IMG/VR virus record: IMGVR_UViG_3300047174_000040
Span: 1 to 44,668 of that record
Length of the DNA stretch: 44,668 nt
Strand: one strand, 5' to 3'
Origin: a virus
Position 1 is the stretch's first letter, and each line of letters starts with the position of its first letter. The notes beneath the pieces are model-generated. The model searched no databases, was not told the DNA's origin, and was given only the letters and a program-made list of their open reading frames with translations. Positions 16,128-23,125 of this stretch are shown here, piece after piece. A program made the translations under genes and the position numbers.

Positions 16128-16811
16128 TTAAACTCCCGTTGATTTTGCAATGATATGCGTCAAGTCTGCCGGTTCCCATTCAGCCAACCGGCCGCGCCGG
16201 TTGCGTGCCAATACGCCATCCGTATTTTCCCGGCATTGCAACCATGCACTTTCAACGCCATTCGCTTCTTTACCGCGCTTCAGATAAAGCACGTTATCGA
16301 AATGATATGGCAAACTTGGCCCAAGCTTCGGCAACGCGGCGAAAGGCACGATATTCTTTAATCCCCCTACGCCTTCCGTCACTTCAGCTTTGGACGTAAT
16401 GAATATATTTTTGCCCGGAATATTCAGAAAGTCAACCACAACCCCGTTAATTTCCGCAACCGTTTCGGGCGAAAATTTACGGGCATCGTTTTTGTATTTT
16501 TTCCGGTTATCCGCAAGCGTGTCTTCAGACAGCGCGCTAATGCTATCCATGAATATGTTTTTGTATTTCTTGCATTCCGCGCTACCGACAAGCCAGGGCA
16601 GCACGGCAAGTATTTCCTTCAAATCCGGTGCCCACACGTAAGGCACTCGCGCGTCAACTAATGACGCTAAGCCGGGTTCCGTGCTGACTACAAGCACGTC
16701 TTTAAGCGTTGCAGCCAACGGCGTTTTGCCCGATCCGGCTAGGCCATAAATTAGAGCGCTAACCTTATTCGTGCGAATATCGCCAGTGTTGTAAACCGTT
16801 GGGCTGGCCAT
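16128..16811 (-). CDS. RecA/AAA-type phage nucleotide-binding protein
   Basis: A protein of 227 aa. Walker A is 'YGLAGSGKT' (residues 22-30); a Walker B-like strand is 'NIFMDSISAL'. The compact layout (VSTEPGLASL after the P-loop, GKNIFITSKAEV later) fits the phage AAA_24/RecA-like ATPases that accompany DUF669 proteins and act as recombinases or their loaders. The C-terminus has Arg/Lys-rich motifs (RNRRGRLAEWEP). The start overlaps the stop of the 47-aa membrane ORF by one base. Confidence 0.85.
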   Translation of the reverse strand: MASPTVYNTGDIRTNKVSALIYGLAGSGKTPLAATLKDVLVVSTEPGLASLVDARVPYVWAPDLKEILAVLPWLVGSAECKKYKNIFMDSISALSEDTLADNRKKYKNDARKFSPETVAEINGVVVDFLNIPGKNIFITSKAEVTEGVGGLKNIVPFAALPKLGPSLPYHFDNVLYLKRGKEANGVESAWLQCRENTDGVLARNRRGRLAEWEPADLTHIIAKSTGV

Positions 16812-16954
16812 TACGGCGCCCGCATATCAGTTACGGGTGCCGACTTCGGCGCCGCAAGCGTGATTACGGTTTCAAGATCGGTCGCGACACGATCAATCCC
16901 GCGCGTTATATCTATCAGCACGCACATAATTAAAAACAGCATAAGCGCGCGCAT
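16811..16954 (-). CDS. Small membrane protein (47 aa)
   Basis: A 47-codon frame starting MRALMLFLIMCVLIDITRG. Its ATG overlaps the previous gene stop (ATGA) and its TAA overlaps the next ATG (TAATG), so it fills the junction without a gap. One hydrophobic N-terminal helix (residues 3-16) is followed by a soluble tail ending VTDMRAP. Its place in the operon head suggests an early host-interaction function; no family is known to me. Confidence 0.65.
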   Translation of the reverse strand: MRALMLFLIMCVLIDITRGIDRVATDLETVITLAAPKSAPVTDMRAP

Positions 16955-17379
16955 CACTCATCTTCCTTCGCGTCAGCAAGCTTGAGTGTGGGCATTGCGG
17001 GTTTGATCGTCAAAACCGGGTTAATCATGGCTTGCACGGCCTTGGGCAAGCTTTCGTAAACTTTGGCGTTGATCGACGCTTTCCACTCGAAAACTTCGCT
17101 GCAATCAATGTCGGGATAGGCTTCAGCAATGGATGCCAAAACCGAAACAAGCTTGTCACCATCGGAAGAATTGTCAAGCGTGTAATTGTATTTCTTGACA
17201 ACTTTTAGCACGCCATCGGCGCTTCGGGTTGTGCCAATGTCTGCGTTAGCAAACTCGGTTTCGACAATCTTCAGCCGGTAAAATGCTTCCATGGTTTTTG
17301 CAGCGGCCAAGCGTGACGCGGCAATCATCCAATTTGTGCGAAGCTGAAGCCGTGTCATGGCCGGGTCTAGATCAATCAT
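16954..17379 (-). CDS. Unknown early protein (141 aa)
   Basis: No family recognised. It is mostly helical by composition (MIAASRLAAAKTMEAFYRLKIVETEFANAD), followed by a mixed region and an acidic end (KLADAKEDE). No cysteines except one central Cys, no signal peptide, no membrane segment. It is the first sizeable gene of the leftward operon. It overlaps the small upstream frame by 8 bases and the 47-aa gene by 3-4 bases. Being first, it may regulate or act early, but nothing in the sequence shows how. Confidence 0.72.
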   Translation of the reverse strand: MIDLDPAMTRLQLRTNWMIAASRLAAAKTMEAFYRLKIVETEFANADIGTTRSADGVLKVVKKYNYTLDNSSDGDKLVSVLASIAEAYPDIDCSEVFEWKASINAKVYESLPKAVQAMINPVLTIKPAMPTLKLADAKEDE

Positions 17380-17473
17380 CGGTCATGTCTTCGTCATGCG
17401 CGAGATTGGCAACCCAATTGATTGCAGTGACGAAAGCAAGGGCCAAAACAGCTAGCAAAATTTTATACCACAC
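17372..17473 (-). CDS. Possible membrane microprotein (33 aa)
   Basis: GTG start at 17473, sequence WYKILLAVLALAFVTAINW then an acidic end (HDEDMTDD). One clear membrane helix. The stop lies 8 bases inside the next gene. The start codon is weakly supported: a G-rich run precedes it and no clean Shine-Dalgarno is visible. It would be the first product of the leftward operon. Confidence 0.4.
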   Translation of the reverse strand: MWYKILLAVLALAFVTAINWVANLAHDEDMTDD

Positions 17474-17499
17474 AGCGGCCCCCGTTCACGTTGCCGTCA

Positions 17500-17528
17500 C
17501 CATTAGGGGCTGATTTTTACCGTGTCAA
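17500..17528 (-). promoter_or_regulatory. Promoter of the leftward replication operon
   Basis: On the minus strand TTGACA (17528-17523), 17 bases, then TAATGG (17505-17500). It is the only good -35 in the divergent gap between the leftward operon and the rightward HTH/primase pair, and lies about 30 bases before the first leftward start. Confidence 0.55.
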
Positions 17529-17591
17529 CGGTTATTTTGACTGAAAGCGCCCCTTGCATGACTGGTTAGCAAAGGGTATGCAGGCACGGAA

Positions 17592-17834
17592 ATGCGAGGC
17601 TTCATGTCCATTGGTCGCGGAACACTCTACCTTAAAACCTTGGAATTGCTGCGCAATCGTTCGCGCCAATTGACTTTTGAGACAATTGCAGCCGAATTAG
17701 ACGGCTTGTGCGATGACAAAATCACAGCGTCATGGCTAGGGGCATTTGCGGTTGATCGGTTCGCCCGGCCCCCGGTGGATAAGGTGCAATGCTTATACGA
17801 GTATTTGAGCGGCGAAAAATTGCTGTCCGAATAA
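17592..17834 (+). CDS. Small helix-turn-helix protein, probable regulator
   Basis: A protein of 80 aa; a second in-frame ATG at 17604 with GAGG upstream is an equally good start. The segment 'LTFETIAAELDGLCDDKITASWLGAFAVDR' followed by 'PPVDKVQCLYEYL' reads as a lambda-Cro-like HTH of the type seen in small phage repressors. It is the first rightward gene in the divergent region facing the leftward operon promoter, a typical place for a switch regulator. No integrase accompanies it, so a lysogeny role is not supported. Confidence 0.68.
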   Translation: MRGFMSIGRGTLYLKTLELLRNRSRQLTFETIAAELDGLCDDKITASWLGAFAVDRFARPPVDKVQCLYEYLSGEKLLSE

Positions 17835-17859
17835 CCGTATAAGCTAAGGCACCGCAACC

Positions 17860-20208
17860 GTGGCTTTTACAGATATTCCGGAAGAATTGCGCAAACTTCC
17901 ACAGTGGATAAGCTGGCGGCATGGAGTAACCGACGATGGCAAACTCACAAAGTTACCGTTATGTAGCCGTAATGGTAAGCTTGCATCTTGCACAGACCCT
18001 CGGGATTGGACGGATTTCGACACGGCGGTTAATGCTGTGTCACAGTGCGATGGCATTGGTTTTGTCTTCACAACAGGCGATCCGTTCGCGGGCATAGATT
18101 TCGACAATAAGCAAAATGACCCGGACGTGCATCGGCGCATTATGGCGCAATTGCTCGAATTTGGTTCTTATTCGGAAGTCACGCCTTCAGGCTTCGGCGC
18201 GCATTGCATTGTCATGGCGAAATTGCCCGGCAAAGGGCGGCGTCGTGGCAACGTCGAAATATATGATAACGCTCGCTTTTTCACCTTTACCGGCAATGTC
18301 ATTTCACGCGGGCCTATTATAGACCGACAACAGATGACGGCCGATTTATGGCAATCGCTTGGCGGGACAGAAACTGAGGAAACCAAAAATGTCGGGACAG
18401 AAACCGAAACCCGTAGCGACGATGAAATATGCGAAGCGGCCAAAGCGGCTGTCAATGGCGCGAAATTCGAGCGGCTGTTTTCAGGCGATTGGGAAACCGA
18501 TTACGGTGACAAATCGCAATCCGAAGCCGATTTTGCCCTTGTCAATATATTGGCATTTTATAGCCGCAACCTTACGCAAACCGTTCGGCTATTTCGCGCG
18601 TCAGGACTAGGCCAGCGCACGAAGGCGCAACGCGGCCCATACGTCAATCACATGGCCCGGCGTGCCTTTGACCGTATGCCCGCCATAGTGACCGCTCTAC
18701 CGGGCGCCCAATGGTTCGATGCCCGGCTAGTAGAACCTTGGCCCAACGCCAACCCCCCGGCCATCCTGGGGCTGCCTGTGCCCGCTGCCGTTCGCACTGA
18801 AGCCAGTGTGACCCTGCCGGCCGTATCGGCGCTACCGGCCATTCCTGGCCTTGTGGGGCAAATGATGGCGCACTGCTGGCATAGAAGCACTTACCCGGTG
18901 CCTGAAGTCGCCATAGCCTCCGCGCTGTCATCCATGGCCGTGCTAGCGGGCCGAACCTATCACTTCAACGGCCGGGGCTTGAGCCTCTATTTGCTGTTAT
19001 TGGCTAAAACGTCAGTTGGCAAATCATTTGGCTATCAAGCACAGCACGCATGGCAAAATGCTTTGCTCGCGCGCTACAATAATCCGAACGGCGGCGCGCA
19101 ATATAAGCTTCGTGCTGATTTTCTTGAAGGCATGATAACCGGCAAGATCGGCAGCGGCCCCGGCATCGCGCAACACGTTGTCAGGCATCCCAATACGCTT
19201 TGCCAATATGACGAATTTGTAAAGACAATGAAGCGCATCGGGCATACGAATGCGAATATCAATGATATTGCAATTCAAGAGGAATTGCTTTCGTTAACCG
19301 ACGCCAGCCAGCCAGGTTCTATATATCGTGAAAAACGGTATAGTGACCGGAGCGGCAAAGTTAAACTGCCTTCAGTGATTGCCCCCGCATTTTCGTTATT
19401 CGGCACGGGAACGCCTGAAGAATTTTATGACGATTTGAACAGCGGCATTCTTGAAGGCGGCTTTCTGCCGCGCTTTACGATCTTGGAATATGACGGCACA
19501 TTGCCGGAAAAAAACAAGCATGTAATTAAAGACATTGACACCGAAATGCTAAATCAAATTGCATTTCACTTCAACAAAGCGTTTGAACTTAACGAAGTTA
19601 TCAACGGTCAGATTAGCCAAATTCACAACGTAGAAGCCGATGCAGCGGCAACGCTCGCGCTATATAATTGGGAGCGGCATTGCGAAGCCAACGTGCGAAA
19701 AGCTCACAGTGAAAACGTGCCAATGGCTGGCATTTGGTCGCGGGCCATGATGCACGTTAGCCAGATTGCCGCGCTAATCGCTATTGGCGTTAACCCGCAT
19801 TTTCCTATGGTGACGCTTGAGCATGTTGGCATTGCGCGCGGGTTAGTTGAGCCGGGCATTTTGCGGCTAGGCTCAAAGCTTGGCGCCGGGGAAACGGGAA
19901 CTGGCGACAACCGGCTAGAAGCCGAAATACGCAAGCTTGTCAATCGCATTCGGCGCGAGGGTTATTTATTTGCTAAAAGCTATCCGGGCATAAATCACGA
20001 AATAATTGCAACTAAATATATACAGCAAGCTTTGCTAAAGTGGTATTGCTGCAAAATGTCGGTTTTTATCAAGCATAAATTAGGCGCTAACCGTGCCTTT
20101 GATGACACGATTAACGCCATGATTAATGCGGGCGAATTTGAGCGTAAAGGGTTTAGGTCAATCGGCACCGCTAATAAGGAAATTAAGGCGCTGTTGCCGT
20201 TGTGGTGA
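17860..20208 (+). CDS. Primase-polymerase fused to DUF3987-type helicase domain
   Basis: A protein of 782 aa, GTG start with AAGG upstream. N-terminal part: 'LPQWISWRHG' opening, 'GIDFDN' (D80, D82), 'VTPSGFGAHCIV' (H115) and 'NVEIYDNARFFTFTG'. This is the motif order of primase-polymerase domains linked to phage and plasmid helicases, with the two Asp and the His as catalytic candidates. Around residues 380-390 is a Walker A 'AKTSVGKSF' in a DUF3987-type domain. The C-terminus (about 690-782) is helical and basic. It probably primes and unwinds DNA for the family B polymerase. It is convergent with the minus-strand genes beyond 20230. Confidence 0.82.
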   Translation: MAFTDIPEELRKLPQWISWRHGVTDDGKLTKLPLCSRNGKLASCTDPRDWTDFDTAVNAVSQCDGIGFVFTTGDPFAGIDFDNKQNDPDVHRRIMAQLLEFGSYSEVTPSGFGAHCIVMAKLPGKGRRRGNVEIYDNARFFTFTGNVISRGPIIDRQQMTADLWQSLGGTETEETKNVGTETETRSDDEICEAAKAAVNGAKFERLFSGDWETDYGDKSQSEADFALVNILAFYSRNLTQTVRLFRASGLGQRTKAQRGPYVNHMARRAFDRMPAIVTALPGAQWFDARLVEPWPNANPPAILGLPVPAAVRTEASVTLPAVSALPAIPGLVGQMMAHCWHRSTYPVPEVAIASALSSMAVLAGRTYHFNGRGLSLYLLLLAKTSVGKSFGYQAQHAWQNALLARYNNPNGGAQYKLRADFLEGMITGKIGSGPGIAQHVVRHPNTLCQYDEFVKTMKRIGHTNANINDIAIQEELLSLTDASQPGSIYREKRYSDRSGKVKLPSVIAPAFSLFGTGTPEEFYDDLNSGILEGGFLPRFTILEYDGTLPEKNKHVIKDIDTEMLNQIAFHFNKAFELNEVINGQISQIHNVEADAAATLALYNWERHCEANVRKAHSENVPMAGIWSRAMMHVSQIAALIAIGVNPHFPMVTLEHVGIARGLVEPGILRLGSKLGAGETGTGDNRLEAEIRKLVNRIRREGYLFAKSYPGINHEIIATKYIQQALLKWYCCKMSVFIKHKLGANRAFDDTINAMINAGEFERKGFRSIGTANKEIKALLPLW

Positions 20209-20229
20209 TTGCGGTCTGCGATGCGTCGC

Positions 20230-20538
20230 TCATGGCTTCAACTCCAACACCTTGAACGACAACATGCAGTGCCCCTTGGCCAGCCACGGGCCGTCGTCAT
20301 CCGTGATAACGCTTGTGATTTCGGCCAACACTTCGCTGCCGGTGTAGTGCATGGCATCGGGCAGATATTCGCGGAGCCGCAGGCGATGCCGCAGGCGATG
20401 CCGCTGTTGAAAGTTGCGGTCATGCTTCCGCAGTTCCGCAGTCTTTTCGCCGTAGAACACCATGGCGAACCAGGGCGGCACAGTCTTTAATTCATAGACT
20501 TTGCCGGTGGTTTGGGGATCAGTCTGTTCGGCTGCCAT
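20230..20538 (-). CDS. DUF3850 (ASCH-like) protein with 4-residue duplication
   Basis: A protein of 102 aa. The ATG at 20538 is chosen because AGGA lies 6 bases upstream of it; two ATGs slightly upstream have poor spacing. The motifs 'KTVPPWFAMVFYGEKTAELRKHDRNFQ' through 'LREYLPDAMHYTGSEVLAEITSV' and 'GHCMLSFKVLELKP' match the DUF3850 layout (ELRKxDR, LREY, YTGR). The family is related to ASCH domains that bind RNA. A 12-bp tandem repeat (GGCATCGCCTGC) inserts Arg-His-Arg-Leu twice before LRE; with one copy the segment would have the usual length. The N-terminus overlaps the upstream gene by 20 bases. Confidence 0.78.
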   Translation of the reverse strand: MAAEQTDPQTTGKVYELKTVPPWFAMVFYGEKTAELRKHDRNFQQRHRLRHRLRLREYLPDAMHYTGSEVLAEITSVITDDDGPWLAKGHCMLSFKVLELKP

Positions 20539-20818
20539 CGTCATTCCTCGCAAGATAGTTGTGGGCGATGTCGTGTCCGTTGGCGCGAAGACGGTTTACA
20601 ATTTCTTCGCGTTCATTGGCGTACATGATCATCCAAGAGCCCCACCCGGTGGCGCTTTCAAATGCAGCATCTATTTCGGCCACGCGGGCCAAGTCTGCGG
20701 TGGTTTGCGGGACGGGTGCCACAACGCAGTCAGGCGCTTTCCCGGCGCTATGGCCGGGCGGGCACGGTTGGCCCGTGTTGCCCCCTTCCTGGCCTGTGCA
20801 ATCGCTTGTTTGCGGCAT
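20519..20818 (-). CDS. Unknown small phage protein (99 aa)
   Basis: No family recognised. The first 40 residues are Gly/Pro/Cys-containing and low in structure (TSDCTGQEGGNTGQPCPPGH). The C-terminal half looks folded (VAEIDAAFESATGWGSWMIMYANEREEIVNRLRANGHDI). It overlaps the start of the DUF3850 gene, so the two are probably translated together. No strong Shine-Dalgarno is visible before its ATG. Confidence 0.6.
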   Translation of the reverse strand: MPQTSDCTGQEGGNTGQPCPPGHSAGKAPDCVVAPVPQTTADLARVAEIDAAFESATGWGSWMIMYANEREEIVNRLRANGHDIAHNYLARNDDGSRTD

Positions 20819-20864
20819 GGTGCTTCATAGCCTTTCGTGCAGGTTGAAAGACAGCAAGCGGGGG

Positions 20865-21092
20865 TTAGGGGGTAGTGAAGAAACTTGCTTGCAGCGATGC
20901 AATGCGGGCAAGCACGTCTGTCCGCGTTTTTGCCATTGCGGGCAACCCTTCCATCATAGTTGCCATGTTCTGCAACCTTGTGATTTCCAGGCGCAGTTCG
21001 TCGTCCGCGCGCTGCACCGACGCCGCAGCGGCAGCGCGGGATTTGCGCCGCTGATTTATTGCCCACCTTTGTGCGTTTTGCGCGGCCCTCAT
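20865..21092 (-). CDS. Small helical protein (75 aa)
   Basis: The ATG is preceded by GGAAGGGCTGCCATC. The whole protein is predicted helical by eye: a basic Ala/Arg-rich start (NQRRKSRAAAAASVQRADDE), then heptad-like hydrophobics (LRLEITRLQNMATMMEGL), suggesting a coiled-coil oligomer, possibly nucleic-acid binding. No family recognised. The terminator at 21148-21205 separates it from the genes upstream, so its own promoter must lie just before 21092 or read-through occurs. Confidence 0.55.
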   Translation of the reverse strand: MRAAQNAQRWAINQRRKSRAAAAASVQRADDELRLEITRLQNMATMMEGLPAMAKTRTDVLARIASLQASFFTTP

Positions 21093-21147
21093 GATGGCAG
21101 CCCTTCCGGGGTTTCTAGACGTTGGCTAATTGCAGCTAATTGCTATC

Positions 21148-21205
21148 AAAAAGCCTGTGCAAATCCTATGCAATTCTGCAACTGCGAATAGGATTTGCAC
21201 AGGCT
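21148..21205 (-). terminator. Terminator hairpin with 18-bp perfect stem (minus strand)
   Basis: AGCCTGTGCAAATCCTAT (21152-21169) is perfectly complementary to 21188-21205, loop 18 nt. On the minus strand the stem is followed by TTTTTG. The stop codon TAG of the 37-aa gene (21204-21206) lies in the base of the stem. The arm is unusually long for an intrinsic terminator, so this could also be a stable small RNA or binding site. Confidence 0.75.
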
Positions 21206-21317
21206 ATTTAAACATTTCGTCAATTGCCATTAAAGCAATTGCATATTCAACTGCCGTTAAAGGATATTCACGTAAAAGCATGTTTACAGCATCTTCGTAA
21301 TGTTTGTTATACGGCAT
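21204..21317 (-). CDS. Small protein (37 aa)
   Basis: Frame MPYNKHYEDAVNMLLREYPL ending MAIDEMFK, with GGAG 8 bases before the ATG. It is an amphipathic helical protein without membrane segment. A good ribosome-binding site, a terminator directly on its stop and lack of a competing frame support it. Unknown function. Confidence 0.6.
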   Translation of the reverse strand: MPYNKHYEDAVNMLLREYPLTAVEYAIALMAIDEMFK

Positions 21318-21409
21318 TTAACTTACTCCGGTTTAGATAACAGCAACCTAGCGCCCACCTGTGGGCATGTCAACAATTATTTTGCCCTTAATCGACTTTT
21401 TATCGGCAA

Positions 21410-21658
21410 CTAGCCAATGGCCTTCAAATGCGCCCATGCTTCGGCGCTTAGGTGGATGGCTTCGGCTTTCGTATGCCTTACGCTAATCCGATCCGTGCGC
21501 AGTTTGGTGATGCTGAAATATAGGACAACACCGCCGTCAGGATGGCTGTAAACGGCAACATCTTGCCAATAGGCACGGTTATCGGCTTCGCCTTCTATAT
21601 GGGCTTCATTGCCACCGTTGCCCACAGTAAGGCTTTCAACTGGCGGTTTGTCGGGCAT
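21410..21658 (-). CDS. Unknown small protein (82 aa)
   Basis: The ATG is preceded by AAGGATGAAATTCC and by a promoter at 21692-21721. The N-terminal 25 residues are polar; the rest reads as a small alpha/beta fold (YWQDVAVYSHPDGGVVLYFSITKLRTDRISV) with a helical end (SAEAWAHLKAIG). No family recognised. It is the first gene of the leftward accessory group next to the repeat-rich non-coding region. Confidence 0.68.
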   Translation of the reverse strand: MPDKPPVESLTVGNGGNEAHIEGEADNRAYWQDVAVYSHPDGGVVLYFSITKLRTDRISVRHTKAEAIHLSAEAWAHLKAIG

Positions 21659-21691
21659 GGAATTTCATCCTTAAAAGCAATTATGGGCTGG

Positions 21692-21721
21692 AATATGCTC
21701 GAAAGGTGGGTAAATAGTCAA
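21692..21721 (-). promoter_or_regulatory. Promoter for leftward accessory genes
   Basis: On the minus strand TTGACT (21721-21716), 18 bases, then CATATT (21697-21692). The 5' leader of this transcript contains TTGCTTTTA (21680-21672), the same 9-mer found downstream of the rightward promoters at 22244 and 22745. Confidence 0.5.
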
Positions 21722-22216
21722 GGGTTTATTGTATGTAATTGTTTTTGCTAGGTTTTTTAAAGGGGGTGTATCGGAAAACAATACGGTTTCTCGTAAAATG
21801 AGACATTTTGGCATCGGGGTTCGATATTACCAGTGTGATTATCGGACGTTACCTACCTGTATGTCATTGAAAACAAATATATTACCTATGTTACCTATAT
21901 TACCGGACAGATTAGACAGAAAACACGTGTTTTTGGGTTAAAGGTATTGTACAGTGATTTACTGTGGAATTGTAATCGGTTTTATTAATGAGACGAAAAA
22001 TTACCGTCTATAGGTAATATAGGTAATATAGGTAATATATTATATATCAATATGTTAGTAGTAGTATGTTCATATACATTAACAGTGTTAAGTCCGGTAA
22101 GTGTGGCCCAAACCATGAGACAATCCCGTGGCATGTGATCGGCAACCGCTAACTTCAACTTGATAACATGGCTTACTAAGTTGTTTTTAAGCAGCAAATT
22201 ATTTTGAAAATATATG
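21722..22216. other. AT-rich non-coding region, candidate replication origin
   Basis: There is no convincing gene over about 570 bases between divergent promoters. It holds two mirrored arrays of a 9-bp repeat, a perfect palindrome AAAACACGTGTTTT (21920-21933), a short dyad ACAGT-N5-ACTGT (21951-21965) and a very AT-rich stretch (22033-22050) next to the right array. Iterons, a central dyad and an AT-rich melting region are the usual parts of an origin, but no initiator binding can be shown here. Confidence 0.5.
21878..22037. repeat. Mirrored 9-bp iteron arrays (27-bp inverted repeat)
   Basis: The left array at 21882-21904 has TTACCTATG, TTACCTATA, TTACC in 9-bp phase; a lone TTACCTA lies at 21849. 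The right array at 22011-22037 is TAGGTAATA three times, the reverse complement of the left. The arms 21878-21904 and 22011-22037 match over 27 positions with one mismatch, separated by 106 bases. Confidence 0.88.
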
Positions 22217-22245
22217 TTGACATTGGCTGCGGCCGGGCTTAAGTT
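22217..22245 (+). promoter_or_regulatory. Rightward early promoter 1
   Basis: TTGACA (22217-22222), 17 bases, TAAGTT (22240-22245), continuing as TAAGTTGCTTTTA. The same TTGACW-N17-TAAGTTGCTTTTA module recurs at 22718. It lies 47 bases before the ATG at 22292. Confidence 0.6.
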
Positions 22246-22291
22246 GCTTTTACCGGCAGCGATCCCGCCCCGGTTTTGGGAGTTTCCTTTT

Positions 22292-22489
22292 ATGGCCGCA
22301 AAATTCGATTTCTCGGCTGCTACTATTGCCAAGCTGGCAAGCAAGGGCATTTCGATTTTGCGGCCGACCGTCATCCCAAACCCGACTTCCGACATGCCGT
22401 TTGCTACTGGCGAACGCGGCTACAGCGTCGATGACAATGGCTGCGGCCGTATCTGGACGTTCGCGCAAGTCATGGGGGCTGCGCGCTAA
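22292..22489 (+). CDS. Small early protein (65 aa)
   Basis: The ATG at 22292 follows GGGAGTTTCCTTTT. The protein begins MAAKFDFSAATIAKLASKGI and has a mixed polar sequence with 'GERGYSVDDNGCGRIWTFAQV'. No membrane segment or known motif. First gene after the rightward promoter, so expected to be made early. The stop TAATG overlaps the next start. Family unknown. Confidence 0.7.
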   Translation: MAAKFDFSAATIAKLASKGISILRPTVIPNPTSDMPFATGERGYSVDDNGCGRIWTFAQVMGAAR

Positions 22490-22695
22490 TGTTTACCGTA
22501 ATCACGCGCAACGGTAGCAATGCCGTCGATAGCTTTGAAACGCCAAGCCTGATTAAAGCGAAGGCTTGGGGCAAAGCCCAATTGAAAAATTGGAATGTAA
22601 ACAACGCGAGCATATTTAGCGACGGTTACAATTTTAAATCGTTGCACGCATCCGTGACCAATGGCGTTGTCCGCTGGAAAGCCAGCAAAATATAA
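22489..22695 (+). CDS. Small early protein (68 aa)
   Basis: It starts in the TAATG of the previous gene. The sequence MFTVITRNGSNAVDSFETPS then 'KAKAWGKAQLKNWNVNNASI' suggests a small alpha/beta fold with a basic helix. No family recognised. Its last codons overlap a TATAAT (22691-22696) that, with TTGTCC 18 bases upstream, may be an extra promoter. Confidence 0.68.
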   Translation: MFTVITRNGSNAVDSFETPSLIKAKAWGKAQLKNWNVNNASIFSDGYNFKSLHASVTNGVVRWKASKI

Positions 22696-22717
22696 TTGTA
22701 ACAGTTGCTTTTAGCGG

Positions 22718-22746
22718 TTGACTTTAACTAGTTGCCGCTTTAAGTT
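22718..22746 (+). promoter_or_regulatory. Rightward early promoter 2
   Basis: TTGACT (22718-22723), 17 bases, TAAGTT (22741-22746), followed by GCTTTTA exactly as at 22217. Another TTGCTTTTA sits just upstream (22705-22713). The repeated architecture supports a dedicated phage promoter set. Confidence 0.6.
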
Positions 22747-22775
22747 GCTTTTATTGAAGCGAAGGAACTAGAGTG

Positions 22776-22952
22776 ATGGCGCACAAGTCAATTACGTTTT
22801 TTAACTCTGAAGCCGCAGCAATTGCAATGACAGTTAAAGGCGATATGACTGAAGCCGAAGGCTTTTACGTTGTGCCCGCAGTAGGTCGCCCCGGTTGCTT
22901 CGTGATCGAATTCCGTGATCCTGAAGACGGCTTTGTGATTGGCAACATTTAA
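22776..22952 (+). CDS. Small early protein (58 aa)
   Basis: AAGGAACTAGAGTG precedes the ATG. The protein begins MAHKSITFFNSEAAAIAMTV and ends DPEDGFVIGNI; mostly beta by appearance (EGFYVVPAVGRPGCFVIEF). No cysteine pair or membrane segment. It has its own promoter 30 bases upstream. Family unknown. Confidence 0.7.
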   Translation: MAHKSITFFNSEAAAIAMTVKGDMTEAEGFYVVPAVGRPGCFVIEFRDPEDGFVIGNI

Positions 22953-22987
22953 CCGCCTAAACTTGTGGGCATATAGGAGCAAAGCCG

Positions 22988-23107
22988 ATGATTGCCGATC
23001 TTAACCACATCGCTTACGTTCTGCTAAGGCGGTTTGTGATTGCCGTTATAGCTTGCGGCGTTGCTGGTTATGTCGCCATTGTGCTGCGCGCATTGGGAGT
23101 AGTTTAA
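22988..23107 (+). CDS. Small membrane protein (39 aa)
   Basis: AGGAGCAAAGCCG before the ATG. The frame MIADLNHIAYVLLRRFVIAV then 'IACGVAGYVAIVLRALGVV' has one long hydrophobic helix after a double Arg, typical for a single-pass inner-membrane peptide. Could be a holin-like or superinfection protein; nothing decides between these. Confidence 0.6.
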   Translation: MIADLNHIAYVLLRRFVIAVIACGVAGYVAIVLRALGVV

Positions 23108-23125
23108 GATGGCGTTAAATACGTA

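Noticed and set aside
17592-17834. Lysogeny control region
   Set aside because: A small HTH protein in a divergent region is suggestive, but I see no integrase, excisionase or attachment site in the window.
21729-21941. A 70-aa plus-strand frame in the same non-coding region
   Set aside because: Non-ATG start, no ribosome-binding site, composition dictated by AT-rich and repeat sequence.
21985-22395. A 136-aa minus-strand open frame across the iteron region
   Set aside because: It is antisense to the 22292 gene, has no ribosome-binding site, and its LPILPILPI end is only the translation of the 9-bp repeats.
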